Of a stretch of 64,000 nt of DNA, positions 45,623 to 57,265 are shown one piece after another. Positions within the stretch are counted from its first letter, which is position 1. Every line of letters starts with the position of its first letter. Made by a program: the position numbers and the translations under genes. The notes under the pieces were generated by a model that did not search any database, was not told where the DNA came from, and saw nothing but the letters and a program-made list of their open reading frames with translations. Source of the stretch: Paramacrobiotus metropolitanus (taxonomy: Eukaryota; Tardigrada; Eutardigrada; Parachela; Macrobiotidae); assembly GCF_019649055.1 (NCBI RefSeq), contig NW_026570229.1, forward strand, positions 1-64,000, in the 5' to 3' direction.

Positions 45623-47002
45623 ACCTTCTTTATTCTTAGAATTAGTTATCAAAAGTAGTCGTACATGTTTTGCGCAATTCAATGAAAACAACACCCATTT
45701 TCAATGTACAATGATTACAGACTCAAAAGTTCGTATACTTTTCTTAGGTTTTATTACGCAATTTTCGAACGGAGCGCAGCGCTGGTCCTATAATTTAGGC
45801 TTAATTAACAACTGTCTGTTTTGCGGTTACGGAAATAAAATGACACCATAAAAGGAAGCAAAAAATGATGTCATATAAGGAAGTAAAAATTGGTTTTCAC
45901 AGGCAGGTGACCTTAAATGCTCAACGGGACACAAGCCGTTGTGATGTTAATCATGTGACCGTAAAATATGGTGTTTACAGGAGACGTTTTGTATTACTTA
46001 TTTTGTTTTGCATTATTTTGTTTTTTATCTTTGTCTCGGGAGATTACCAAGCTAAACTCAAGGGCGCTATACTGACCAATGCAATATAGGCTTCTTGCGT
46101 AATTATAGCAATGCAAACTTCTAAGTCCTACTCAGACAAAAGAATCTTTACTAAAGAACTAGTAAAAAACAAATTTTAAAAATCTACAATTTTGCAGTGC
46201 TACCTTGCGATTAATTTATTGCGTTTAATTTATGCCGGTTGACAAATGAAAACATCTTCAGCTGCTAGAATGGCAGGGAAATCAGAAACATAGTACATGA
46301 GTAATCACTAATCACTGGAAAAAGCTGTACTGCGCTGTAGCGGAACGTACGAGTATGTATGTATCTTTACAGAACTGCAGATAGTTATCTGGTTTTTTGC
46401 CATGAAATAATTTTAGACTAAGGAATGATAAGACTAAGGAACGATAAAATGCGTTTCCAAAATTTTCGAAACTCAAGAAATATTCCCTGCCAAGCGTCGA
46501 GCTCCGGTCTCACAATGGACCCATCAGTGAATTTTTCTAGTTATGGTGTTCTGAAGTTATATAAATGACTGAACAAAAAAAAGAAGGATAAGAATGCAGA
46601 AAGAAAGATAAGAATGAGAACATAAGATAACATAAGAGTAACATAAGAATAACATGCGAATAACACAAGAATTAAATAACAAACAAACATCAGAAACACA
46701 AGTTTAACACAAAAAAATAAGAAAACATTCATGAGAACACAATATCAGAGAACCTAACGAACGTCCAAGTTTAAGTGAAATGCACTCCAAGTCGTTTCAT
46801 TAATCCATGTTTGAGCGTGAGCCCTTCTTAACACTTACCTTAGTACACGAATGCGACGGGTAGAAAACCTTAGAAACTTAAGAAAACCTAAGCAAACAGA
46901 AAAACATAAGAACCTGAAAAACCTATGAAAACTAAGAAAACCAAGAAAACCTATGGAAATCTAAGAAAACCTAAAAAATACTAGGAAAACCAGAAAAATG
47001 AT

Positions 47003-47689
47003 CAGGGCACGGTCAGAAACTTCCCGCAGAAAATTTTTATTTTTTTATTTGAAGGCAGAGGAAGTACTGGCAATACCTCGAAAACTATTTTTATCGGAAA
47101 TGGTCCAGTGGGCGTGGCCAAAAAACAAAATGTGCAGTATATGTACGTTGCGAATGTATTGGAGTGGAAGTACTATAGCTAGGTACGTATTCCCATTAAA
47201 AATGCAGTTATCGTTCTGGTAAAAGCTTCAGTTTCGACTTCTACCCTAAATTTTATATTTCTAAATGTCTGGCTTGAGATGTAAATCTTTGTACTTATCG
47301 AGCTCTAAAAAATTAGGTAGTGCCTGCATGGCGCAACACAGAAGAATACAGAAATCAACACAATCCGATCAAATCGAATACCGGAGAAATTTTCTGAAAA
47401 TTTATATTGCAAAACTAGTTAATAAATCCTGGTAATTAGTCAAGTGGGCAGTGATAGCAGGTAACGCAGTGGCCGGGCGTTGGAACATAAATTTTCACTA
47501 GTATGACCAGGGTGACCACATCACAATGACAATACATACGATTTGCATTACAAGTTTAAATTTGCTTTTAGCAAACCCACTAAATAATTGCCGATAAAAA
47601 TAGTTTTTAAGTATTCCCAGAACTTTTTCTGTTTTCGATTCAAACAAACAAAGAAAATTTTCTGATGGGGCGCCTCTGACCGTGCCCTG
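47003..47689. mobile_element. nested inverted-repeat element with CAGGG termini
   Basis: The first 15 bp (cagggcacggtcaga, 47003-47017) and last 15 bp (47675-47689) are perfect inverted copies. Diverged inverted homology continues inward for about 180 bp on each side (to about 47185 and from about 47505), so translated frames on opposite strands resemble each other. CAGGG ends suggest a hAT-type non-autonomous element, but no 8-bp target duplication is visible. It sits inside the foldback-like element. Confidence 0.65.
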
Positions 47690-48077
47690 GTGAGATGGTG
47701 TAGTTAACACTGGTTCGACCTCGTGACGGGTCGACATTGTGTCGACGAAGTAACGGTCGACGAATTTTAGTCGACGAAATGGCGGGTCAAAGTATTTGAG
47801 TACCCCACTTCGTCTAGTTAATAATAAATATTAAATGTTTCACAAGTGCGCGCTGCAAACAGAAGTTGCGGGAAGCGATGGCTCGTGGCATGGTGAATTA
47901 ACTGAACATTGTGGCTGCGTGAACGGGTATTATGTAAAACACGAGTGTTAGCTGGGTGCACAGGTGATTTCTGTGGGTTTACACGGGTTTTGACGGAGTT
48001 TAGGAACGGTGTTAGCTGCTTTCATCCGCAAGAGAAAGTTACACTGGAAAAATAAAAACAAAACGATATAATAACAT

Positions 48078-48345
48078 GCCGGCTGTTCGTTATTTACCTG
48101 GTTCCATTGTGGTTCTATGGTGGTTCTATGGAGGTTCTATGGTGGTTCTATGTGGTTCTATGGGAGGCGGAAAAGAAGGGACAGTGTGGGAGCATGCCGG
48201 CTGTTCTTTATGTAACTGATTCCATAGTGGTTCTATGGTGGTTCTATGGAGGTTCTATGGAGGTTCTATGGGTTCTATTATGGTTCTATGTGTTCACGTG
48301 CTTGTGTCCTAGTCTGTTGGTAACTTGGTACAATCCCCATAGAAC
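48078..48345. repeat. right foldback arm: 11-bp repeats, inverted
   Basis: ggttctatggt monomers with two copies of the spacer (gccggctgttc at 48079 and 48196) mirror the left arm. It is about half as long, as expected when arms change length by unequal exchange. Confidence 0.9.
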
Positions 48346-48375
48346 CACTTAATGTCCTAACTTGGACATTCTATG

Positions 48376-48384
48376 CAATTACGC
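48376..48384. repeat. 9-bp target-site duplication, right copy
   Basis: caattacgc, identical to 45032-45040. Confidence 0.75.
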
Positions 48385-49230
48385 GATCGGTTTCCAGCTG
48401 CCTTCCACATTCATTGGTTATCCCGTGGACATTGCACAAGCACTGCCCTGACAGCAGTAGTACTAGCATCCACCACCACTCTGGAAAAAGCCTCAGAATC
48501 ATACCTGGCCGAAACTGGCGCCGTGATCAATCCCTTTATCAACGCTTCGACCGCTTGACACTGTTCTTCGCCCCATTCGAAGGTAAACTTTTTCGGGATT
48601 AGTTTCTGTAAGGTATCTGCAATGTCCTGGAAGTTTTTGATAAACTGGCGATAATTGCGCACCATGCCCACAAATCTCAAAATGTCGTTTTTGTCTTTAT
48701 TAGGACCGAAATTTTTGACCGCATGCATCTTTTCAGGATCAGTGCTAATTCCATGCGGATCAACCGTATGCCCAAGAAACGTGATGGAGTTTACGGAAAG
48801 CTCCGTCTTCTCAGCATTATTAGTCCAACTGCACTCTGTAGTCTTAATAAGCTCCCACAGCTCCTTCATGTGATTGCGTAAATTCTTGCTAAAGACAATG
48901 ATGTCGTCGGTGAAGACCAGAACGTTTCTTCACTTCATATTTGCCAAGGTAAGATCCATAGCGACTTGAAAGGCAAAGGGTGCGTCCTTCATGCCGAAAG
49001 GCAGGACTTTATACTGAAAGGTAAACTTCTTACAGCAATCTTTGGGTTTAACTTTTATCAACCAAAATCCTGATTTAAGATCAATCTTACTAAATACTGT
49101 CGCTTTGTCCAGAGCATTGAGAGTACCATCAACTCGGAGGAGCGGATAGCTGCTTCCCAGCAATCTCTCGCCTAAGTTGCGAAAATCAACCGTTGAACGG
49201 CGGGATTCACCTTCACCCAGTTAAGCAGGA
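48385..49230 (-). pseudogene. pol: Gypsy-type RT and RNase H, interrupted by the foldback insertion
   Basis: From right to left: SSYPLLRVDGTLNALDKATV (about 49155) and FSKIDLKSGFWLIKVKP, PFGMKDAPFAFQ (about 48985), VFTDDIIVFSKNL with an F-x-D-D catalytic motif in place of Y-x-D-D (about 48915), TFLGHTVDPHGISTDPEK (about 48780), a thumb/connection block, then RNase H up to a WKPIA motif at about 48390. Long stretches are open (48411-48869, 48930-49163) with one shift between them, so it is among the better preserved Gypsy pol genes here. At 48384 it meets the target duplication. Confidence 0.85.
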
Positions 49231-49234
49231 CAAA

Positions 49235-50340
49235 GCGTGCCTAATGTGCAAGAATTCAATGGCGCGTTTTTTTAACCAGATAAGATTAATTGACACTTTT
49301 CATTAGCCCGCTTGGCCAGTGAGCGATAGAATTTGAATATAACATTTATTGGCCCTATCGCCAGTCAAACATTATGGTTATGGAAAGAATTCAAGCAAAT
49401 ACAATAAATACAGTATACTAGCAAAGCGTACTGTAGTTCAAAAGGACTACGGAAAAAAAGTCTACATCCTTCATCGCCTCCTTCTACTGTAGCACACATT
49501 CACATAAGGTGTCCCGACTAAAACCATCCAGTTTATTCACATCGACATTGGATTCATTATCCACTATCCACAGATGGCCGACGTAACAAGCTATAGAGCG
49601 TGGAGCTGTACTCAAGTAATCATTTAAAATCTACAAAATTACGAGAAGACCTTACATTCTGTAGCTTGTGTACTATATATCTTTCTTCGTTACAAAAACA
49701 TATAAAACAGACGCGCGAGAAATAGCATATAACCTCAAACTGCATAAGTAACCGCATGGGAAATTCCTTACGTGCTCGCAGATTGCCGTACATGATTACT
49801 ACAATTTACTATGATGAACAGATGCAAAGGACATTTCGGGTTGTAACTGAAATGTCTTTCTGCCTGACTTGCAGGCAAGCAAGACCAAGTAAGAGCTGCG
49901 TTGAAAACATTGGTCATTAAATCAAAACATAATTAATGACACTATAACACACTGGCACTGTTTTGAAATTTGAATCTTATTTGTTTTCATTTCGTGGGGC
50001 TATCCAGTGAGACAAACGTGCGCTGAGCCATGAAATTCGGATGTTTTAGTGTATTCATCTACACATCAACAGAATTACGCTTATTGAATACGTCGATGAT
50101 AGTGTTGCCCTTATTAAATGATGGAATTTGCTCTTAAAGAGCACTTGATCCGGTTGTCCTCCGGCGATGTGTGATTTCTAGAAAGACCTCCCGATATTCG
50201 TCCAATTCGCCGTTGGTGTAGCAACCGGGACGGAGCATTTAGGAAAAATCAGCATCGTTCACCAAAACTCAGCAGCAAGGAACATGCTGCTGTATACAGC
50301 GGAAGCCTAAAGATAGCACACTTCAGAAACTCGGGGGAAA
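49235..50340. other. no recognisable gene
   Basis: AT-rich, short frames only. A small inverted motif gacatttcgg/gaaatgtc lies at about 49831-49855. The upstream part of the Gypsy element on its right side is missing, so this is unrelated flank or decayed sequence. Confidence 0.4.
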
Positions 50341-50342
50341 TA

Positions 50343-50710
50343 TTGCACGGTAATTACTACCACGGAAGAATGGGGGGTAAGATCGCACGGATATGGTGTG
50401 CGCCAAAAATTTTGGAAAGTTGTCTTTTTTCTAAATTCCCCGATGCGTGGCCTTTCGGGGTTCGTTATGCGAATTTTTGTTTTATTGCCAGGAGCCATTT
50501 CATGTTGTCTACACACTTGAGGCCATGATTGATCGATGCATTAACAAACAGTTTCCTTGTCAACCAGAATCAACCAGCTTTGTGCACGAACGAGCGCATG
50601 TGCTGCAAATTTTCGTATTTTTTCCGAAAAATTATTTTCGCCTTTATCAGGTTAAGCCTTTTGGTTTCTACGTGGAGAATCGTGCAAGAAGACCGCACAA
50701 CCTTTAAAGA
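50343..50710 (+). CDS. unrecognised coding-like stretch
   Basis: Two overlapping plus frames look partly protein-like: NYYHGRMGGKIARIWCAPKI (50350) and, after a shift, FHVVYTLEAMIDRCINKQFP then NYFRLYQVKPFGFYVENRAR (50500-50695). Together they could be about 115 residues. No family recognised. The region 50720-51500 has no supported gene. Confidence 0.3.
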
Positions 50711-51529
50711 AGACTGAGCGTTTAATTTGTCTGATTGTCGACATTTTACGGCCTTTTTTCCAACGCACACACAATTTTCGATTTAATTTATTCCTTTTAG
50801 ATATTCAGTCCTTTTTAACTAAAAGTTTTCTTTGCTTTCTTATCACACGCACACATTTGTGAGATTGTGTGTTTACGCCACTGTTTTGATCTGTTGAGAA
50901 TGTAACAATTCCGGAATAAATCATTTCTAGAAAATGCGTAAGATTTTTCTAACAAGCATGCAGATGTAAACTGGTGTATTCGACTGTCAAGGCTAATTTT
51001 ACGTATTTTATAAGGTATAAATATATGACAGCGAAAACGTCACGTGTAATATAAAAACTTTTAACGTTTATTTTTGCTGTGCGCCTGTGCGCCAGTTTTG
51101 GGCGCAAATAATAGTCAAAAGTTGGCCGAGGAGGGGTAGGCGCGCGCCAGTGCGCCTATACCCTAGCTACGGCTCTGGCCGCCATTATGACGCAGATTAC
51201 AGTGTGTCGTTTCCAACATGCTGTAGCATCATTAGCATAACAATTGTTATGTTTTTTTAATTTTTGCCATAACGAGCTTCAGGATCTTGCTCTTTCAGCT
51301 AGGGTCGAAACCGAGACGTACCGCAGCATCTCCACAGAAGATTGTGAAACATAAAATCGATGGTTAAAAAAAATACGGATAAAATATGCCTGGTTATACG
51401 GAAAACATACGGACAAAATATGACATTGTTGTCGTAAAGGAGCTTTGAAACGGAAAACAAAAATCTGTACCAAAAACCGATTTGCAACACAAGAAATGCG
51501 ATCGAATCGGGGAATGGCGACTTTCCGAA

Positions 51530-53331
51530 TTAATTGTCCAACCGCATTTTTGTAGACGAGGGATTAACTTTTTTATGCACGATGAACAATCCGTCGGATT
51601 TTCCTTGCCTTCTTGCTGAATTTCGAAACTTATATTTACGCAAAAGAGACGGGAAAATCCGTTGCTGACAATAGTTCAACAGATGTTTCGAGATAATGAC
51701 GCCGTCTCCGGCCACGTTATAAATGTCAGACAAGTTTTTCAATCGTACTTGTGATGATCCACCCCTGATGTCTCACATGATGTCTCATAAAGACCTGTTT
51801 CGTCTTTGCGAGATTGTGCTCGATAGTAACGGGAGCCGGCGTCGCTACCGCCGCCTAAGGCTGCTACCCCACTTCCGGCGAGCAGTATGGAAAAACTGAC
51901 GCTACCCGCCGCACCGTAGCCATTTGCAAACAAGCGGCGTCCACACAATAATCCAGCGCCCCCGTACACAATGACGATTCCTATGAGGATTCATAGAAGC
52001 CGGTAGCTATTTCTGAACGAATCTCGAAATTCTTCGTGCCTTCATTGCATGAATCAATTCCAACAGCGACAACATTGCCCATCATGATGATATCATCTGT
52101 ATTGTCATCATCCCCAAATTTATCGGACCAAATCTTTCGCTTTGTATACTCTTTATGTTCTTATAAGTAAATCAACGTATTTTGCAATAAAAACAGTAGA
52201 AGTTCACGGAGCGAATCGAGGATTTGGTACATCATCTATGCGATGGCCAAACAAGGTGATTTGATGCAGGCTGCACGTAAGCGGCATTTGCTAAATCGGT
52301 GTCATCCGGCATATTAACCATGATTCACCTTCAAAGAGAAGGGAGACAAATTTCCCACATTGTGAAATGCTAGTGGAGAGTGTTCAGACTTACACACAGA
52401 GTGTAATCTTTCCAAGTAGTTGACAATCAAATCAGAACGCATAGCCACCAATTCGTCTTTATAAAACCAACCCCCAACATTCTCGGGAGCAACCATAAAC
52501 TTCACGTAATTTCTCAGATGATTCGTCTCGTCTCAACAGCGGTGCAGAATTCTGTCGATATTTGTATATTTCTGTTAAAGAACAAGTAGATACAATACGT
52601 TTTCCTGCTTTTGTAGAACATAGAAAACCGATTATATTCTGATTGATCGCCGTTTGTCGGCTGTTTAACATGACTGCGTTTCTTGTGCTCAACAGAGGAA
52701 CTCTGGACTGCCGAACGTTTCCGTGACTGTTTCACTTCATTCTTCTCCACGGCATGATAAGCATTCATCGGTAGACTACTCCCTGTGACACGTCTATCCA
52801 TATTATCATCGTTCTGTGGATTAACGAACTCAGTAGTCCCTGTCGGATATACAATTACTGTTTCAGTTGACAATAGCGACTGACGTAAACGGTATCACAA
52901 TACCCAATGGAGAATCCAGAGTTTCCGTAAGTGTTAACCGAAAGGCATATCCATGGATTCACTAACTGTCTGTGGATTAGAGATGGATGTGGAGATAACC
53001 GCATCCGATCCGGTGGTGCAATGTTCTTTTATCTAGATGCTTCCTTCTGCTGTAAAATACTGACGATTCTTCGCACCAATTCTAACAAAATCATAATAAA
53101 ACAAATTGAAGTGAATAATATATTCTATAGTCTGAAGCCAAATAAATTTTCACTGTTTCGATGCCCATACTTGTGCTTTATAAATGCGGATCCCACTTCT
53201 TTTCCGTAATTCGGCACTTTCTCCACGTCCTGCCATGCTATTGCAGAGGAATTTTGCTCTTCCAGATGCATCAAAACTTGCACCGTCTTTATATCACTAA
53301 TAACGTATCGCGCTCCAATTACGCTACTCAT
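51530..53331 (-). pseudogene. multi-exon-like unrecognised gene, decayed
   Basis: Minus-strand coding-like segments in order: VIGARYVISDIKTVQVLMHL (53323); VISTSISNPQTVSESMDMPF (about 53002); VYPTGTTEFVNPQNDDNMDR and a Ser/Lys-rich QSRKRSAVQSSSVEHKKRS (52850-52660); FMVAPENVGGWFYKDELVAM (about 52495) ending at a GTAAGT donor near 52399; SDKFGDDDNTDDIIMMGNVV (about 52120); a Gly/Ala-rich, possibly membrane-spanning stretch (SVSFSILLAGSGVAALGGGS, about 51895); and SDIYNVAGDGVIISKHLLNY (51731). Splice-like sites separate some pieces. One gene is plausible but not proved; no domain identified. Confidence 0.4.
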
Positions 53332-54016
53332 ACTGCTATCCTAAGTACCAACGTATAAACACATAGCAACATCAGGTTTATTGATAAAATGTGCTTCACC
53401 GTTGACGCTGCATAACGAAAACATTCAGAATATAATAACAAATTTTGGGAATGAATAGCCAAAGTGCATTTGAGCTGGAAACAAAGCAGATTATTGCCAC
53501 ATTTACAAACGCAAATCGCAAATCTTTACAAACGCAAAGATTTGTCGCAAGTCTTTACAAACATTAAAATCAGATCATCACTTACGCCAAATTTGGAATA
53601 ATAACTAGTTTTTTGCACATTTATTACTTGTTTAACAAATATCTAGACTATATCACGTGATTATAACGTCTGCAAAAAAATCTTACATTTAAAGTCTTAA
53701 ACATCCATTATCGCTTATAAAGTCGAAAGATTTCAAATTTATTTGTAATTTCTATTACCGATAATCATATTCACGGTATATCGGGATGTTATAAGGCGAG
53801 AAAGACATCGCAGCATGATTTGCTTCCAAATGTGTGTCACACAGTGTGATCAATTAATTAATACAAAATAATCATTACACATCAACATAGTACACAGTAC
53901 TATCGAGTATGAGACGTACAAAGTTAACATTATCCAGCAAATTACATGGCGGCGAAAATGTCAAAAACCGCAAAAAGTCAATGAAATCTATAAATTAATG
54001 AAATTACTTATTCATG

Positions 54017-54163
54017 CACCCATCCATTATTAGTGTATAACACCCATCCGTTATTAGTGCATAACAATCTATCTTCTTAAAATAATTCATTTATCTATCA
54101 TTATTAGTATATAACACCCATCCATTATTAGTGTATAACAATCTATCTCCTTAAAATAATTCT
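54017..54163. repeat. 24-bp and 74-bp nested tandem repeats
   Basis: cacccatccattattagtgt repeats every 24 bp and a larger unit containing aacaatctatct recurs at a spacing of about 74 bp. Confidence 0.75.
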
Positions 54164-54193
54164 TTATCTTCAGCCCATGCTGTATGTTAGAGT

Positions 54194-55146
54194 CCGCGTT
54201 GGTTTAAAACCAACGCGGCTTGTGTATTTAGAGGCGGTAACGGTAAGAGTACGAACCGTATAAAGAGCCTTGTTCCCTTTTCCTTCCGTGCCTTCCCATG
54301 TAGAGGTAAATAGTCCCGCATTAAATATGTGGGCGAGCTGCCCTACTGGCAGCAGACCAGGTTTCGGTTTATGAGACCTGGAGCGCCACGGTTTGTGATG
54401 TGACAATGAGCCCTACGTGACCTTTGGTGTACTTATCGTCAACATCCTGACACCATTCGGTATCATCATTGCCGCCGTTCTTTACTGAGTACGTGGTGCA
54501 CTGGAAAATGTAGAAAACTGATCTTGAGATCCTGTCCGGCGCTCCCGCGGAAACCTGTCTGGGGATTGAATAATCGCTGCCGTTGTTGCGTTAGCCGTAG
54601 GCACTTCTAATTCGTATTGCAGCCATATTCTGTAAGTGCTCGCTTTCTCTTAGCGCTTGCGGTTTCCTCGTAGGCAATGCATCCCGGGAGAGAAAAATGG
54701 AGCAAGAATACCAAGTTATCAGACAACAGTTGCAGTCGACTGTATGTAATTCCGATGTCAAGAAAGTTGCCCTGCGTGGCCCGTGTTTTCTGACTCCATT
54801 AGACGGGCAGAGCAAGCGTTCGCGTTATCATACCCGCTCAACTCTACTGGAATTAAGTCCAGACTGTCCAGTAGCTTTTTCAATGCAAAATCAAAATCAG
54901 ATGCGAAATAGACGATGTACTGTTCTGGCGCCAGATATAGGCGAGTATTTGGTTGGTACAACATTGTCGTCAGCTTACCCACCACGCCTAAAAGAACAGC
55001 ATGCGTGTATCCAACGGGGCTAGGCTAATCGTAACTTTTTCAGGCATTCCGTAAATCCAGGAAACTGTACAACCTAAGACCGTAGAGCCTGGCCCAAGAA
55101 CTCCCACTTTATTAGACACTCCCGCGTTGGTTATATACCCACGCGG
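54194..55146. other. two matching 25-bp palindromes bracketing about 900 bp
   Basis: ccgcgttggtttaaaaccaa... (54194-54218) and ccgcgttggttatatacccac... (55122-55146) are near-palindromes with the same 9-10 outer bases, each preceded by a ttaga motif. They may be the two ends of an unrecognised element or two copies of one palindromic repeat. The interval contains a coding-like minus-strand segment. Confidence 0.4.
54595..55015 (-). pseudogene. unrecognised coding-like segment
   Basis: From about 55013 the minus strand reads GYTHAVLLGVVGKLTTMLYQ, LYLAPEQYIVYFASDFDFAL and KKLLDSLDLIPVELSGYDNA to 54758. After one shift, ATFLTSELHTVDCNCCLITW and RKPQALRESEHLQNMAAIRI continue to about 54595. The first block is typical globular protein. 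The plus strand is also open (54697-55023) but is less protein-like. No family recognised. Confidence 0.35.
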
Positions 55147-55226
55147 CCACAAACGAAGTTAGTCGACAGAAGCCGGAGGATATCGATTAAAAACATCCGG
55201 CACACGTACTGGCTTGGTTTAATAGC

Positions 55227-55652
55227 ATGGAACAGGCAAGGATCGATCGGCACGACAGCCTTTGTTGGTTTATTTACGCCGAAATGGTGAAAAGTGACCG
55301 TAAATGCCATATGGAGGTAAAATTTTACACGGAGGTCGGCGTGGTGAGTACAGAATTGGGCGAAACTTTTAACCCGCTGGGAAAAGAGTCCGCCAGTTGA
55401 AGTTTATTGAAACGTAAACGGGATAAATAATTCCCCATGCCCCTATGGGGCGCGGGTTCGCGGATTCCGCGTTAATGGAAGGATGACTCGGACTTGGAAC
55501 AATTTACTATCAAGGCTTCGGTCTTAGAAGGACTTCAGCGGATACACTTTCTCCGTGATTCTATTCACCGGAATCCAGCTGAAGAACGACAGACCAAGGC
55601 GGTGGAAGATGTTGAGTTTGCTTTTAAGCCGTTTTTGGTTGTTCTGGTTTAA
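55227..55652 (+). CDS. possible small two-exon gene, unrecognised
   Basis: ATG 55227 opens MEQARIDRHDSLCWFIYAEM. A run of five A at 55319-55323 ends that frame, but the next frame stays protein-like to a GTGAGT donor (55345-55350). After an AG at 55490-55491 a clean stretch DDSDLEQFTIKASVLEGLQR and RDSIHRNPAEERQTKAVEDV leads to TAA at 55652. It would encode about 95 residues, charged and helical. The phase problem at the A run lowers confidence. The stretch 55660-55990 has no supported gene. Confidence 0.3.
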
Positions 55653-55993
55653 TTAGGGTCTGCTCGGATAGTTCAAATTATATCTCAATTTTTCTGTTAA
55701 TATATTATGCCAGACATGAAATGTATCAGCCAAGGGCAAAATTATTGTAAGGAATGGCCGCAGAGCGATGCAAACAAACCAGTACCATAGTACTGAATTT
55801 GTTAAATTACTCCACAATTACAAAAAAATACGCAATCACTGGTTACATCCCATAAGGCCAGAAAAAGGTTGCAAAAACGAAAAAAATATAAAATATAGAA
55901 GCCTTCTTGCGCAGGTGCTTTCTTCATAACGAAACGTTGGGAACCCAAATGACAAATATTACACACACTAATCTCCGCTACCGTACGTTGCTG

Positions 55994-56146
55994 TACTGTA
56001 GCCGCGCGATGAGTTTGCACCAGAGTCTGGTATACGGGATTCGTCGCACACGTTGCAGCACGCTCTACGTACGTGGGCGCTCTCCGACCGGAAGCAGGCA
56101 GCGCCCGGATCTAAAATTAGTGCAAACTCATCGCGCGGCTACAGTA
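55994..56146. mobile_element. 153-bp TIR element with 27-bp perfect TIRs
   Basis: Left TIR 55994-56020 (tactgtagccgcgcgatgag...) and right TIR 56120-56146 are exact inverted copies. As in the element at 18985-19380, the ends read TA|CTGTAGCC...GGCTACAG|TA, and the first ten bases CTGTAGCCGC are shared. The inner TIR bases differ, so these are two subfamilies. The 99-bp core has no coding capacity. Confidence 0.85.
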
Positions 56147-56429
56147 TGCGATTACAGACAACACCGTCGGATCCGGAGTGCCGTACGATACAAGATGGCG
56201 AACGCCGGTGCTGCACATACCGCTGCTGCAGCCGCCATATCGCCGGATATAAACAAGCCTGCATGCCGATTTTAAAGTAATTGTTGTTCACTCTCAGTGT
56301 CTCTTTCTCTCTCACACCTACACAGATACTAATGGCTTCGAAGTAAAAGTTTAACTTTAACAACCGAACGATCGCTACACGTACAAGTCTTGGTAGTAAA
56401 CACACGGGCGCTGCTAGGTTGCGCAAACC

Positions 56430-57265
56430 CCATCAATCGACAACAGCGGAGCGGACGCTGCTTTTTTGTTCATCTTGAGGAAACGTTCGAACCTTCTCCA
56501 CGAAAGCAGTATTCTCATACCGAACTTCCTTTGTACCCCGGCAAATATGAGCTGGCATTAAAAATGAGACTGGTACAATGCAGTCCTTTTCCGATGCTAG
56601 CGATGGGCCAAACAACGTGTTTGTTTGTCTTTTTCTACTCATCTGTCGCATTCCGTAACACTATTCGTGCGTACGATGAAGAAATTAGCTTGTCTCAAAC
56701 CACTGGATGTAGTGCCGGGTTTTGGACGACCTAGAGTTATGCGATCCAGCTGCTAAAACCAATTCTTGATGGCTTTTAATACATTTTTGTCGCCAATGGC
56801 GAAGCTGCCAGTGAATCGCATCCCTTTCTTTGTGAGGTATCTCTTCTTTCCGTTTCGTCAACGTCGCAGCGGCAATGAAAGAAATTACGCGGGTCAGTTG
56901 CAGCAGATCGAAAAATATGGAGCTTTGCAAAATTAACAGCGATGCAAATGTTTTGGTTTCAAGCAGGAATGCACTGTGGGAGTTGATGCTGTGATTCGTA
57001 GATATGCTTACTCTCGCATTCAATTGAAAAGCTTTTCATAGCGCGTGCTGTGTCAGCACATAGCGCTGAAAAGTGCTTTAGGCAAAAGTGCGCAAACATC
57101 CGTGCCAGCACACGGTAAAAAGCTCAAGGCAAGAACATATCATCCGCGCTCGCCTGCGCGTATTGCAGATCAGATGCTCGTCCTTTATATTACTATAATG
57201 CTAGTAGCCATACAACGGTTATGCAGGTATGTAATACTTCACAGCACAATGTTGCACATTTGAAC
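56430..57265 (+). other. ambiguous coding-like region
   Basis: Both strands have moderately protein-like frames: plus RRSGNERNYAGQLQQIEKYG at about 56861 and ALKSALGKSAQTSVPAHGKK at about 57062; minus a 112-codon frame 56685-57023. I cannot decide the strand and recognise nothing. The region 57270-57860 has no supported gene. Confidence 0.2.

Larger units (their letters stand above)
45041..48375. mobile_element. foldback-like transposon, 3.3 kb
   Basis: Both ends carry the same 23-bp sequence in inverted orientation (45053-45075 and 48350-48372, beginning agaatgtccaagttaggaca). Inside each lies an arm of tandem 11-bp repeats (ccatagaacca on the left, its reverse complement on the right), about 540 bp left and 270 bp right. 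A 9-bp direct repeat flanks the whole. Long tandem-repeat arms with 9-bp target duplications are the hallmarks of Drosophila FB (foldback) elements; relatedness by descent is not shown. The interior (45625-48075) is AT-rich, without a transposase I can recognise, and includes purine-rich gaaaacctaa repeats (46865-46998). The outermost 10-12 bases differ between ends. Confidence 0.75.

Noticed and set aside
45065-45694. Three long overlapping minus-strand frames with WFYGGSM-type repeats
   Set aside because: They are translations of the 11-bp foldback-arm repeats in all frames, with the same words in each frame; no gene is needed to explain them.
47717-47790. Repeated gtcgacgaa motifs considered as an operator array or CRISPR-like repeat
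   Set aside because: Only three to four irregular copies with no constant spacing.
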